Shown here: positions 1 through 12,500 of the stretch, piece after piece
How the letters are laid out: each line of letters begins with the position of its first letter
Numbering within the stretch: position 1 is the first letter of the stretch
DNA from: Lineus longissimus
Taxonomy: Eukaryota > Nemertea > Pilidiophora > Heteronemertea > Lineidae
Direction: 5' to 3'
NCBI RefSeq assembly: GCF_910592395.1
Contig: NC_088314.1
Coordinates: 1,056,001 to 1,116,000, forward strand
DNA length: 60,000 bases
The notes under the pieces: generated by a model
Told to the model about the DNA's origin: nothing
The model's input: the letters and a program-made list of their open reading frames with translations, nothing else
Database searches by the model: none
Translations under genes and position numbers: made by a program

Positions 1-86
1 TGTCACAACCACTGTGGAGAAAGGCAATGTCATCTCATCAGTTTAGTTTCTCATCTGCTCCTTGGACATGTCACAACCACTGTGGA
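1..86. repeat. Direct repeat at the left window edge, 68-bp period
   Basis: The 18-mer tgtcacaaccactgtgga occurs at 1-18 and again at 69-86. The sequence between is only loosely similar. This may be the end of a tandem array extending left of the window. Confidence 0.5.
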
Positions 87-1771
87 CAGAAAAGTTTGCT
101 GAGATGACGTGACCATCCCCTTGGTGATTGTGACATTGTTCTCGAAGTGATCCGTTTACTTCTGCAATGTTTTGGCTCTTTGATCTTTGGTTGTGTGGTG
201 GATCCAACCCAAGATGTAACAGAGGAACAAAGACCAGAATATCACATCACTGTTTGCAAGTTTATTCCAGTCAAATTAAAAATATTACATAAAATTGTAG
301 ACAATTTGTGGTTGTTTTGTGGAGATTAAAACACTAGGAACTCATGCAACATTGACAGGTTGGCTGTCAGCAAATAAGCAACAAAGTAACTGATAGATGA
401 TAAAATGGTCATAATCTTGAAAGACTGGATGCAGAAACAATTTGAAACTTACAATTTGTAGAGAATAGTGCAATAATTTGAAAATTTTACAGCCCATTCA
501 GAAATTTTTGGCATTGAAAAAGATACAGGTGACTCACCTTCCTTAGGGCAGTTTGAGTTAAGATGACTAGAAGCTTCTGTAATCCAGCAATGTATTTTTT
601 AAAGTATCAATGAGTTCCTAGTAGCATTATCGTTTATCATACGGATAAAAACATGTTACAGTCAGTCCCAGGTTAGGAGGCAGTAGACCACCCTCACATT
701 GTATATAGCACAATGTGTGGATGACCTAATCCAACCTTAATCCAGACAAAATTTAAGAGAAATTTCCAAATCATCTTCTGCTCAGAGAGAAATGTAAGAT
801 TTTGTGACCCATTGAGTCATATATAGATATTTTTTGACATTAAAATGATCATAAGAGAACGATAGCAGACAAAATAAAGTCTTCACCTTGAGAGGACACT
901 TCTCATACAGCTGTAGTGTCTGAGTAAAATGTTGAAAAGCAACAGTAAAACTTGAAAACATCAATAGCAAAACCTTTTGTTATTAAATGTCTTTGATTTG
1001 CGCTCCTAAGATTCGTTTGGAAATTTCCTTACTGAGTATTTTAAGCATTAACAATTATTTTCTGCTCAGAGGCAGCTCAAGTAGTCACACTGCTCCATGT
1101 AACAAATCTGCAGCAAATGCAGAACTAATTGTGACACTAAATACTGATTAGCTCAGTGGCTTTTCATTTTGAAGAACAAAATCAACATGTCATGTTACCG
1201 AAGTACGTGATGTTGTTGATGCATAATGATGAAAGCTTACAAGTTTGTTGGAAGACAAGTTTCAATCTTAACAGGTTAAAATTCATTTAAAAATTCGAAT
1301 TGCCACAGAATCTTCCAGTCCTAACTGGATTACGAATGGTTCTCATCCAATGTGTTCACCTGATACTGTAAACTCAGCCACTTCAAACAGTCAGAACAGC
1401 TCCTGACCTGCCTCACAGTATTTGGCGATCGGAGACAGAAAGTTTGTGTCGGTCCAGAAATAAGCCAGCTAGGGCTGGGGCGGTGTTTGAGTTATGACAA
1501 TAACTTAGTTATGTTACAAGGGCAATCTACATGGTTTGTTTGGTGAGAGTATTAGATGCATGGCAGACTACATGTGTTGATATGCTGATATAGATGAAGT
1601 ATACACATATACATAAGGTCAAGAGTACAATATGAACAACTGACAACGTGTCGTGCATAATGTGCCGTCGACATTTAACAGCTGCAGCCATCAGTTTGCT
1701 GGTGCCTCGTCTCTCGTTCCGATCAAATACGTTGTCAGTGAGAAACCTTTCAAAGTCAGATAATTTATCTC

Positions 1772-1777
1772 TTTAAT
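1772..1777 (-). terminator. Candidate poly(A) signal (ATTAAA) for the laminin beta transcript
   Basis: The plus strand reads tttaat, which is ATTAAA on the minus strand, about 1.6 kb after the laminin stop codon. It was chosen only by position and hexamer match, and the true cleavage site is unknown. Confidence 0.2.
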
Positions 1778-2242
1778 CCTTAAAAATGCTATTCCCAACC
1801 AGCAAACTGATTACTACAACATAGACTCATGGTGACTCCTCCTTCAAATTCTTCAAAACTAAAACATTAATAAATTGCATCATTTTTACCTGCGCCACCT
1901 CGAGTCATTGAATGAAACATTGAGCACCATACCTCAAGTTTAGTAGGAAGACGGTTAATACATTGTCTGTTTCGGAGAATCTCCAGAACAGATTATATAG
2001 TTCCATAAAAACAAATTATATCTCTACCTATACATATTCTACATGTTGTTTGTACAAACATAAGACTCAACGAGACTCTTTTTATATCTAGGTACAAATT
2101 CCAGGCTACAGATTCATTAGTAAAAAGTTTATATAATATCTATTACAATATGTCTAAGTAGCTGTTTCGACTCTTGAGGCACTTGGGTTGTTTGAGTGTG
2201 ACCTTCTTGGTTGATAGATATTCACACAGGTTTCATAAATGG

Positions 2243-2352
2243 CTTAGTTACCATAGCAACTGTGTGTTAACATAGAAACATTGCACAGTGACCAATAGCA
2301 ACACCTCTAGGAGTGGTATGTTACCAAGGAAACAGTTGCCATGGTGACCACT
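2243..2352. repeat. Cluster of CCATGGCAAC-like motifs (RFX X-box-like)
   Basis: Several related words occur within about 110 bp: ttaccatagcaac, gaccaatagcaac, ttaccaaggaaac, and the near-palindrome gttgccatggtgac. The last resembles the X-box recognised by RFX factors (GTNRCC, short spacer, RGYAAC). A similar cluster lies at 38005-38225, downstream of the other gene's stop codon. These may be a dispersed simple repeat of this genome or regulatory sites; the sequence alone does not decide. Confidence 0.45.
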
Positions 2353-3385
2353 GTCAGTGAAAATGAAAAGTCACTCAAAATCAAACCAAAGTATTTCAAG
2401 GGCGAATATCTCCTCCTGCAGCAGTCGCCCACAAAAGATTTTCAGCAGTTCCCAACATACGATCACAAACGATTCTTACTATCTTGATCAATCATCACCG
2501 TTCTGCTCCCATCATTCACATGGCAGTCGAGGGCTTGAGGTACAAGTAAAGTATAATCCTACATTAGGGTCATGTTACACCGTACCATGACCAGAAATTA
2601 AACTGGCCTAAAACTGGAATTGCGCAACTGCTCTCAGAAAAAAAGCAACCACTTCTACGTCGGCGTTGTGAGGTTCAATAACGGCCACAACAATTTGAAA
2701 ATCCTCACTGTTTCCGTGAGAGACTGTCATATTACCATGTCAATTTCCTCCCCATGAGACACAACATCCAACTTTCAGAAGTCCACAAACCAAAGCTATT
2801 GCACTAGACTTCAACTGGGATGAAGTAAAACTACTGAAAATGGCTGAGAGGCAGGCCGACCATTCACACATATGGTGCTCCCAACCTCTGAAATCCTAAT
2901 CCCCTGTTAGAAAAGCTGCATGGTGATGAGAACAAAAGGCACAGAAATCAAACATCATGAAAATAACACTTTTTTACGAACTGAAGCCGTGTGGTTGCTG
3001 CTCTTTGTCTCTGACTAGCACCTAATGACCGCTCATGCACTGAGAATTTACAAAGCAATACATATCAACTGTACATTGGCTCAACAGGAAAGAACGAAAA
3101 AAATGAGAAGATGGTAGGTAAAATGGACACTTATTCTTCGAAAACAAAACTCCTCCAAACAGTTTGATGTTCTGAATAAACAGAAGACTGCAATCTTAAT
3201 GTTATTTCAACTGCATCATTCTGGCTCCATTGAGAGAAAGGATTATTACTGGCCAAATAAGATTCTTCTTCAAGAAAAGTAATTTACAAGACAAAGAGCA
3301 GAAAAACAGCCATCCTCAAATATCTCACATCGAACTCTCGTTAGTTTGATGTGTCATATGCTACACTAGCACCGCCTGTTGGAGT

Positions 3386-3525
3386 TTAAGGCGTACAGAT
3401 TCGGTAACTATCGCCCTTCTTCTGGATGTCTTCGAGATAAATGTTCATCCGTCTGTTCATTTCTTCTATCATGGAAGACACGTCTTCTAATGTCTTCTGG
3501 TTCTGACCAAACTCCGTCTCGATCA
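3386..3525 (-). CDS. LAMB1: Laminin beta exon 27 (C-terminal coiled coil, stop)
   Basis: It encodes residues about 1715-1760, ending YRICTP and a TAA stop at 3386-3388. The Cys near the C terminus matches the family's conserved cysteine that forms a disulfide with the gamma chain. The acceptor AG is at 3526-3527. This exon was too short to show as an obvious open frame and was found by frame and acceptor. Confidence 0.88.
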
Positions 3526-6500
3526 CTGGAAAATTAGAAACAAGATGTGATAGGCATGTTTGCGATCACCCCATATCATCCCCACAAACTGCTCTCTTCG
3601 ATGGTTCAGCAGGAAAAGACCAGGCAAGAGCATCTTGCAACCGAGACTAAGATCTGTGGGAGGCATTGGCTGCAGAATCAGGGCGCCACAGACAAGATTG
3701 ACACATCCATGATGCTAAGAATATCATGTCAGCATTGAGAACTAAAAAGAACTGTTCACCCATGTCTAAACATGTTCCTATAATCACATGTCACAGTAGC
3801 ACAGCCAGGATAGCACTGGTGTACTGGGGATGAGATTCAATACAAAGCTGTACTCACTTTTTAATCTCACAGTCTTATCCTCAGTTGTCTGTGCTAACTT
3901 TTCTGCCCGGTCTCGTAGCGCCTTGGCACGATCCCGTGCTGTTAGCGTCATGTTGTATTTAGCATCTATGGCTTTAACAGCGTTTCCATATTTTGTCTCA
4001 AGGGCATCAGCATCCTGAAACAAATAGAGATCATCGAAAACGTTGTCAACATTAGTCATGTGACATAGGAGAACGTCGCTGGCGACCAGCCTCAAGTTCA
4101 ACTTAGACCCCATCGGGGATGACAGTTCTTAAACATCACAACAACAGACAATTGTCTATGACATGACAGACTCATGTCAGCAACAGAATTTTGATCAAGC
4201 AACGGTCACTGACGTATGTGTTTGGAGTACGGGAACTCCAAAAAGAAGAATAAGGCACCACTTACAGTTTTAGCATTATTGGCTAGCTCCATCGATGTGT
4301 TGGCCTGCTGCTGGGCCTTCTGGGCATTGAGTTCGTTGATCTTGAACTTCGCTTTGAGCTTCTCCAGGCGATCTTTGAGGTCCATCACCTGGTTCATAGA
4401 TCCCATCGAGATGTTCATGGCATCATCGGTCTCTGTCTCAACCTGAAAGGGTTAAATAGATGATGCAAACCGAGGACGCTTTCAAACTGAATGACTGTTG
4501 ACGAATGCCACATGTCATCAAGACTAACAACCACTTCTGTTGTTGCTGATTGTGAAACAGTGATCACCATATGCAGCTGTGAAGGGTCTTCACTCACCAT
4601 GGTCAGGTCACCCTGGGCAGCACTGATGGCCTGTGTGGCGTTCTGAATGGCGGCCTCCGCAGCATCCTGGGCATCCATAGCATCGTCGAGAGCACCCGAA
4701 ACTCCCTGCGCTGTGTTCAAGATCGAATCGGCATCTTTCCTGGAAAGTAACGTTATGGTGAGAATAAGGAACATTGGTGGTTGGCTTCTTTTTCCGAGTT
4801 GATCACTGTACTATCAGAGGCCTTGAAAGAGGGAATAGATGAGCCGGAAGTCTCTGGTACCAGTAGGCACTTACTTGTATGTCTTAGAGTTGCTTGACTG
4901 AGCCTCACATGTTGTTGAGAGACTGTAGGAAGCAACCCTGAAGACCATGGACCATCAGACGTCCCTTGGACACGGAGTAGTACTTACTTTGCAGTGTCTG
5001 CTCTGTTCTTCAATGATTGAGCACGATTTAGATCATCTTTCGTCGCCTCAAGGATCGCATCGATATTTGTAAGGCCTTCGATCGTATCGTTGATCTGCAT
5101 TGCCAAGTCACGGATTTGATCGGGCGACAGTGAGATCTTCATGGCTAGGACTTCCTCGGCAAGCTGGGGGAGGAATTAAATCAAAGAGATGACTGACAAG
5201 AATTCACTCAAAGGAAGAAAGACTTGTGGACTCTTTCAATAAAGCAACAGACACAGCAGAGCTACTTTGAAAACGGTAAAAAATACTGGCTGAGGTTGTC
5301 CCAACGTCTGATCTATAGAACAGGGCTGACACAAAGTGGCTTTGTCCCAAGTTGACTGAGCAAATAGTGTAACTAGAGATGTGAAGACAACTCACCGTCC
5401 TAATGCTGGCTGGCTTGGCTCCCTTCTGCCCCAGGAACTCGGTGATTCTGTCAATCATTTCTTGAAGGTCGTTAACACCTTGCATGGACAAGTTCTTGGC
5501 CAGTTCACACCTATCATGAGCTTCCTGGGCTGCTCCCTTTGCTCGTAATGAATCGTCCTTCGCCATCTCAACCTGCAATTGAAAAGGAAAGTAGTTAGAA
5601 ATGCCTCCATGTTACCAAATTCTCATAAATGTAAGAAGTTCAGAGCAACAGTCTGTTAAGATTAGCACTTACATTATCCAAAAGAGTTGTAGCGTCCCTA
5701 TCCTTCTTGGTCAGACTAACATCAGCATCATCAGCGAATTGTTTGCCACCTTTGGACTTCATGACCGCCGCAGAGTCGCAGAGTAACGCTCCTCCACATC
5801 CTTCCTTACAGAGGGCACCACCACAGAGAACGTCACACGGGTCACCACGGTTACCACAAACCTAAATCAGAGAGACGATATTTATCATGAGATCAGACAA
5901 CAGGTCATGAAGTGCATAATCTATTCCTTTATGTCACAGACGCCAAGTGACACAGTCCTTAGTATAGACTGACAGACCTTAGTATAGGAGTCTCGGCCCC
6001 TGAACCTCTCCAGAAAAGATGGCACTCCAGGCGGCTTTATCAAGGACTTACCTTATCGTTAAGGTCGGGGATGCCTTTCTCCATATCATCGATATTCGCT
6101 GCCACATCATCCAACGCCTCCTCATTCACCTTCATCTTATCATCGAAGCCATCCTTGTTGGTGGTTAGGATGGTCTCGGTCTCTCGTCGCACATCCATCG
6201 AGTCTCCCACAACAACGTCTGTACCATCGACCGTGTCTTGAGCAATCCTGGATCTGTTCTGACTCTCTTTGATGCTGTTATAGGCTCCTGAATGAGTGCA
6301 AGTGTCAAATATTACTTCTTATGCAATGGTTCAAAGAGAACTATAAACAGCAACAAGGAAGGGGCTCAAATTTAGACCTATCATCGATTTTAGCAAGATG
6401 TTCCTCTCTGGTCAGTACACGAATGCAATCCCACCAGTCACAATGTCAAACAGCATCAATTTACCTTCCACGTCCTTGTCTCTGATCTCTGTAGCATTAC

Positions 6501-9500
6501 TACGGAGATCATCTGCTGACTTCTTGAGCATATCAATCCTGTTTTTGAGAGACCTGATTTTGGCATTCAAGTCACTGATACTCTGGGTGTTGTCCGCCAG
6601 CTTCAGTTCCACTTTCTCATTCTCTTCTATTGTCGTTGTGAAGTTCTCTCTGGAAAACAAGGATGCGATTGTATTAACTAACAAGGAACAGGAAACGGAT
6701 ATCAAGGGTTATAAAAAAAGAGTTGTACAGTGCTTGAGGCAAGTGACTGACAACCCAAAGGGTCTGGGTTCAAACCCTGTTCTCATCACTAGTTCTCTTG
6801 GCTGAGCTTATGAGAAGGTCCTTGAAGACCTATGACAGAGACAGTTGTCTGTGCTACACAAGCCAACCTCCTCTTCTCTCAGGCATGATCATATTCATGT
6901 CAAAATACATACTTGATGTTCCTGAGTATGAGCTCCAAGTCTGTGACATCACTTGTTGAGACGTTCGTGTTGGCCAAGATTGCCTTTATCTCATCCAACT
7001 TCTTCTCCATCTCGATGAACTCAGAATCAAACGCACCGGGCGCTCCAGTTGTCTTGATGTTCTTGATCTCCTCAATCAACATGTTCGTCTGATCTGGAAA
7101 GAGAGATCAAGGAAATGAGGCTACTCAAGGTTTGAAGTGGAAGAAAGTGTGTCATATGGCTGCACACAGACGTTGTTGTGTTGATGACAGGGTGTTGCTG
7201 GCAAACACTTGGCTCACAGTGCAGCCTGGTCCAATCCTCTCGACATAAACCTGCTCAGTATTTGGGGCTCAAAGACAAGACTTGATATCAATACACAAAA
7301 CACAAACTTACTTCTCAGTGTCATGATAATTTCATCCCAATTGTCGAAGCATTCTCCACATGGTACGCAGAACGGCAGCTGTCCGGTGGTTCCCCGGTCA
7401 CACCGGTCGCACTTGTCACCCGATACTCCAACGATGCAGTCACATCTTCCAGTGTTGCGGTTACACTGCATGGTGGCAGAGCCTTGTCGGTTACAGCGAC
7501 ATTCTTGGCAACCGACATTAGGATCGCCGTAGTAGTTGGTCTCGCAGTCGCCGCAGGTTCGTCCTCCTCGACCAGTCTTACATCGACACTGACCATCAAA
7601 CTGAAGGACAAATACACATCTTAGATTATCATGATCATTCATATACAGTTGAGTCCCATTTGAAGAGGAAAAGCTTCTGAATTCACCATAAACCTCAAAA
7701 TATCCCATCAAACAGTTCCAGGAAACCTTTAACATCATTACTGCAGGATAATCCGATAGGTGCTTGTTTCAATACAGTTTATGACTGAATAGGTTTCACT
7801 AACTCCCACTTTGACAATGTCAAGCGTGTCCCCCTGTGTTACATCAAACCAGACAAGATAAACATCACCTTACCTGATTACACTGAGATGAGAGGGAGCC
7901 ATCAGGATCACAGTTACACGCGTCGCATCCCTCACCGCTAGCGATCTTCCAGTGATCCACCTCACAGCGATCACAACTTTGACCGACAACATTTGGTAAG
8001 CAAGGACACTGGCCCGTCACACGATCACAGCTACCAGCCTTTTGGTCGGTGCCGAGGACATCACATATGCAGGCTGAAGACGAGAGAGAAAAAGTATGTT
8101 AAGGGGGATGCATTAACTGACTTGTACAGGCCTCTCACTCAAGGCAAGTTGAGGTGGAGACTTGAATTTCTGCATGATGTCACATAGACCTAGTGATTGA
8201 GACTACAACCAAGAGTGAAAATGTCAAACTTTACCTTGGCAAGACTGTGTCGTGGCATCTCCATAGTAACCATCCTGACATCTCTCACAGCCGAAGCCCT
8301 CCGTGTTATATAAGCACTTGAGACACTCTCCAGTTGTGGAGTCACAGCTTCCAGACATGTCGAAGTCGATGTTGTTGTTACACACACATGCCTCGCACTT
8401 GCCGTTCGGGACCAGCGGATTACCGTAGAAGTTCTCCTTACAACGCTCACACTTGTCACCTGAAGAGGAAAGAAAACCATAATACACTCTATGCTACAAA
8501 GGTTGGGCCCCAATTAGACTTATTAACCTCTTAGGCTGTTCAACACTAGCTTCTCATGTTTCTCACATGATTGAAGTGTTTGCTTGCCCTAGCATAGGAC
8601 CTTTCGCTTCTCATTCAAAGATTACTGTCTTGCCCAAGACTACAGGTGATGTAACCTTCTGTTATTCTTGAGTGTGGACCCAAGTTGACACTAACTTAAC
8701 AGTCTACTGAACACCTACCTACATATCCCGGCTCACATTCACAGAGTACAACCTGTGTCACAAGGTCCAGAGTACAGGTATCAGCATGGGAATATCCGCT
8801 GTTCTGAGACCCGGGACACATACACTCTCGGCAAGGCAGGCCGAGCCCAATCCTTGGATCACCATAGTAACCTTTCAGGCATCTGGAAACAAGTTGAGAT
8901 TGATGTGAGAAAGGGCAGAATGTTTTTGGGTATTTTTGAAATGATAATACCTATGATTATTAAGTGTTTTGTTGGTGCCAATGTGCAGAGTTCTAATCTG
9001 TTTACAAGTGGACTAAAGTAACAAGCTTCGTATTCAGCTAAAAGCAAGACAACAAGGGAAATCTCAGACATCTTACCTGTCACAGTGGTCTCCTGCGGTC
9101 GAGTCCGTACAGTTTTGACAGTTTCCAGTCCTGTCCTCGCATGTCTCAGCATGACCATTACACTCGCAGCGGCGACAGCGAGGGAAGTTGTAGAAGCCTT
9201 TCTGACACTCGTTACATTTCTGACCATAGGCATTGGCGATACACAGACACTGACCGTTGCTGATGTCACAGAAGTTATCAACAGATCCTGACTGGTCGCA
9301 GTTACAGGCTGGAAGATCAACAAGAAGATTAGTACGACAATATGGTTTTTGCGTAGAGATAGCAGTAAAGATATCAGTATCAGTAAGATCAGAGGAGGTC
9401 AGACAAATGCCTCCTGGTCCTTATAGTAGGTGGGTGTGCACACTTCCTGGAATAGACATCTATGCCCCTTATCATTGTTGATATAATTCATCAAACCTGA

Positions 9501-12500
9501 CCCTCACTTACGTTGACATCCGTCCGGGCCGAATCCCCACATTCCTGGGCTGCACTGGTCACATCGACGGCCAACCACGTTCTGCTTACACTTGCACTGA
9601 CCACCAAGCGGGTCGCACTCGGTACTGAGGGAGCCCATGGGGTCACACTGACAGTCCATGGCCTGCTGGTGGATGCTGGCAGAGATACTCAGGTAGAGCC
9701 TGGCACACACTTCAGGCAACTGCGGTCTGATGACGGACATCAGCAGTTCACGGCAGCGGTAGTGATCGAACTCTTGCTTGGCTCTGCTGGCCTCGATCTT
9801 CAGGAAGATTGGGATGGTGTCAGTCTTGGGCAACAGAGCAATCTGAAGAGGAGAAAATACTTCATTAACGGCAAGTTCTCTCGTACACCAAAGCTTGCCT
9901 CAAATGGGTCAATTCACTCTTTCGTATAAGGCGTCATCTTAAAGTTCAAACATCTATCGATATCCCTGCCACTTATTCCAGCTGTGATGTCCTACTTACT
10001 GAATCAATGAGAATGCTCGCGTCTGGTGTAACCTTGTCTGCCCGATATCTGGGGAACTCCAGTTTGATCTTGTAGGTGACTCCTCTCTCAAGACAGGAAC
10101 TGGGGGCAACAACATAAAACCTGTTGGCTGAAATATCAAGATGCAAAAGTTAGGTAGACCTTTCCCAAGATGTTTTTGCATCACTATTACACATAGATTT
10201 TGTAACATGGCACCGAGTATGTTGTGTGGATCATGTGATACTGAACAGTAAGTCTGGTGACGAGTGTACTGTCTATGAATGTATGCACAACCAAAAACTG
10301 TTTCTGCCAAGGAAAGTGTAGGTGTCCGAAGCTACTACATCATGTGATAACATATAGTATACGTCAAGGCCCCAATTGCAGCTTGGATGTGATAACATGG
10401 TGTAAGCTTGTGTGAAGTAATTTTGATACATATTCAACAAGAAAGCTTTGAAAGAAGGGAAGATAAGCCATCTGAAAATACCTTATACCCAAACTTTTAT
10501 GAAAAGATGAAAGAATTTTATGGTGAAGAAAAGAAGGATGAGATTTTGAAATCATCAAGCATTCGGATAAAGAGACAGATCAGTACATCCTGGACAACTG
10601 AAAGGTGTAGAGAATGAGTGTTGATAGAAGTCTAAGCGAACAGTGGAAGATGACTTGCAAGTAGTCAAGAATCATTTGCTGAAAAAGTTATTTAGAAGCG
10701 CTTGTTTTCCTCAAGAGTACCCTGAACTGGAGAAGCAGTCTTTGGATGAAATGAATGAGGCGAATCTGGACGACAGCACACGCCACCTCAAGAATGAAGC
10801 AAGCAGATTTAATCATAATAGGAAGCACATGAAGTAAAGAAGCAATCAAATCTAGTCCAAACCTGGATCCATATCAACGCCTAGGATGGGCACGCCTAGC
10901 TTTATGACTGTCGAGTCTGGATAAGGCATGTTAGGGTTAACGTTGGCGAATGGTTGGAGATTAGAGTAGCACTAACTATCATTGAAAATACTGCTTCATT
11001 GTATGTCAAAGTCCCGTTTCCCAGATTTGGTGATAAGGGTTAAGTGTGTTGGTAGAGGATGCCAGAGTGTGACTCACACAAGTTATCTCCCTAAATATCT
11101 GAGGTTAAATTTGTTAGTAAACTATGTGATTCTTTGTTAGAATATCAACTACAGACTAACTCAATTAACTGTTAAGAGATAAACTGTAGTGGCCTACTTC
11201 ATTACAAATGGTGATTGTGGTCTCATAGACTTACTCGGTGGCAAGCTGGTTGCCTTGAAGTCATCCTGTGGGATGCTGTTGGCACATGGTCCTTGTTGGT
11301 CTGGCTCGCCCGGGCGGGTGATGGTCACACGCACATCCTCCCAGCGCTCACCCATCTGAGGCTCATAGCGGATGACGAGGTCGTAGTACATGTCCTGTAT
11401 GATGTCATTGATGGTGAACTCCAAGGTGCTCCCCTCGGTTACTCTCATGAATCCTGGGCCAGTCCATGTCGGCTGGCGGCCGGGGTAGTGCTCCCTGATG
11501 ATCATACGAGTGTCCTACAAATGCAAGAAATACACTGACATAAGCACAAAATCGCCTCGCTGAAGGTTTGGCAAGAGTTGATTCAGATTTGTGTCCACTG
11601 ACAGAAACTATCTAGCATTTCACAGCTGATCTCATTACCAGCTTAAAGGCAGAACCTTTATATTAGCCTTATCTCACTCCTAGCCTAATTTGGTTAATTC
11701 TATATGGGTACTGCAGGTTTCATATGTTGAAAGGCTGAAAGACATCTCAACTATCAACTCACCCCATCTCCCTGGGCGAACTCTCCTTCGTAGGCATTGT
11801 AGTCGAGCAGTGGCAGGTAATATCCCGGCTTCACCTGATCACAGTTCCTGCCGATGATGTTTGGCCGACACTGGCAATGTCCGTCGCCTTGGTCACAGTC
11901 TCGGTTGAAGGCACCCCCAATGTCACATTCGCAGGGTTTGCAGCCATCGGGGTCCTCGCTCAGGCCCCAGTATTTGGGCTAGAAGAGTAGAACCACATAA
12001 TCAATAACCACAGATGACTCCATTCCAACAACAAGGAATTGTTGAATCCTCAAATAAAGAGTATTTCGACAGGTATTACCTCCTATGTAACGTAATAAAC
12101 AAGGTAACCTGATTGAAAACCCATGTTTGGCACAGCATCTTTGAGAGACCAGAAGCAGCTCTAGGCAAGAACTGATGATACTGTGCCTGTGAGAGCCTCA
12201 AGATCCGTAACCAGCGAGTCCTGAAAACCTTTGAATCTTGTAAGATATCTTACCACGCAGACATCACAGTCTCGTCCTGTGACGTATCTCTTACAGCGGC
12301 ATTCTCCAGTGTATTTATCACAGCCGTAGTTACCAACCGTACCCAACAAGTTGCATGAACATTCTGCAAGAAAATACGAATGAGAATCAATTTCAATCTT
12401 TTGAAATGACGAGAAGCAGTATGCTTGTTTTTCTGCAAGCCATGCAGAGAAGTACAACTGCTCTCAATGCATAAGAGACAGTCAAGTGAACACAATGGTG

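Larger units (their letters stand above)
87..3385. other. Laminin beta 3' UTR and downstream flank, no gene recognised
   Basis: No convincing coding exon was seen on either strand. The part next to the laminin stop codon should be its 3' UTR. The nearest clear minus-strand polyadenylation-like hexamer I noticed is ATTAAA at 1772-1777, which would give a 3' UTR of about 1.6 kb. This is a guess; an AATAAA further on, near 257, is also possible. A cluster of CCATGGCAAC-like motifs at 2243-2352 is annotated separately. The 60-109 aa open frames here have no recognisable family features. Confidence 0.4.

Noticed and set aside
6720-6870. A functional tRNA gene
   Set aside because: Only a B-box-like core is convincing; no cloverleaf or acceptor stem could be formed.
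7209-7532. Plus-strand frame over laminin exon 17
   Set aside because: It is the antisense shadow of Cys-rich LE coding sequence.
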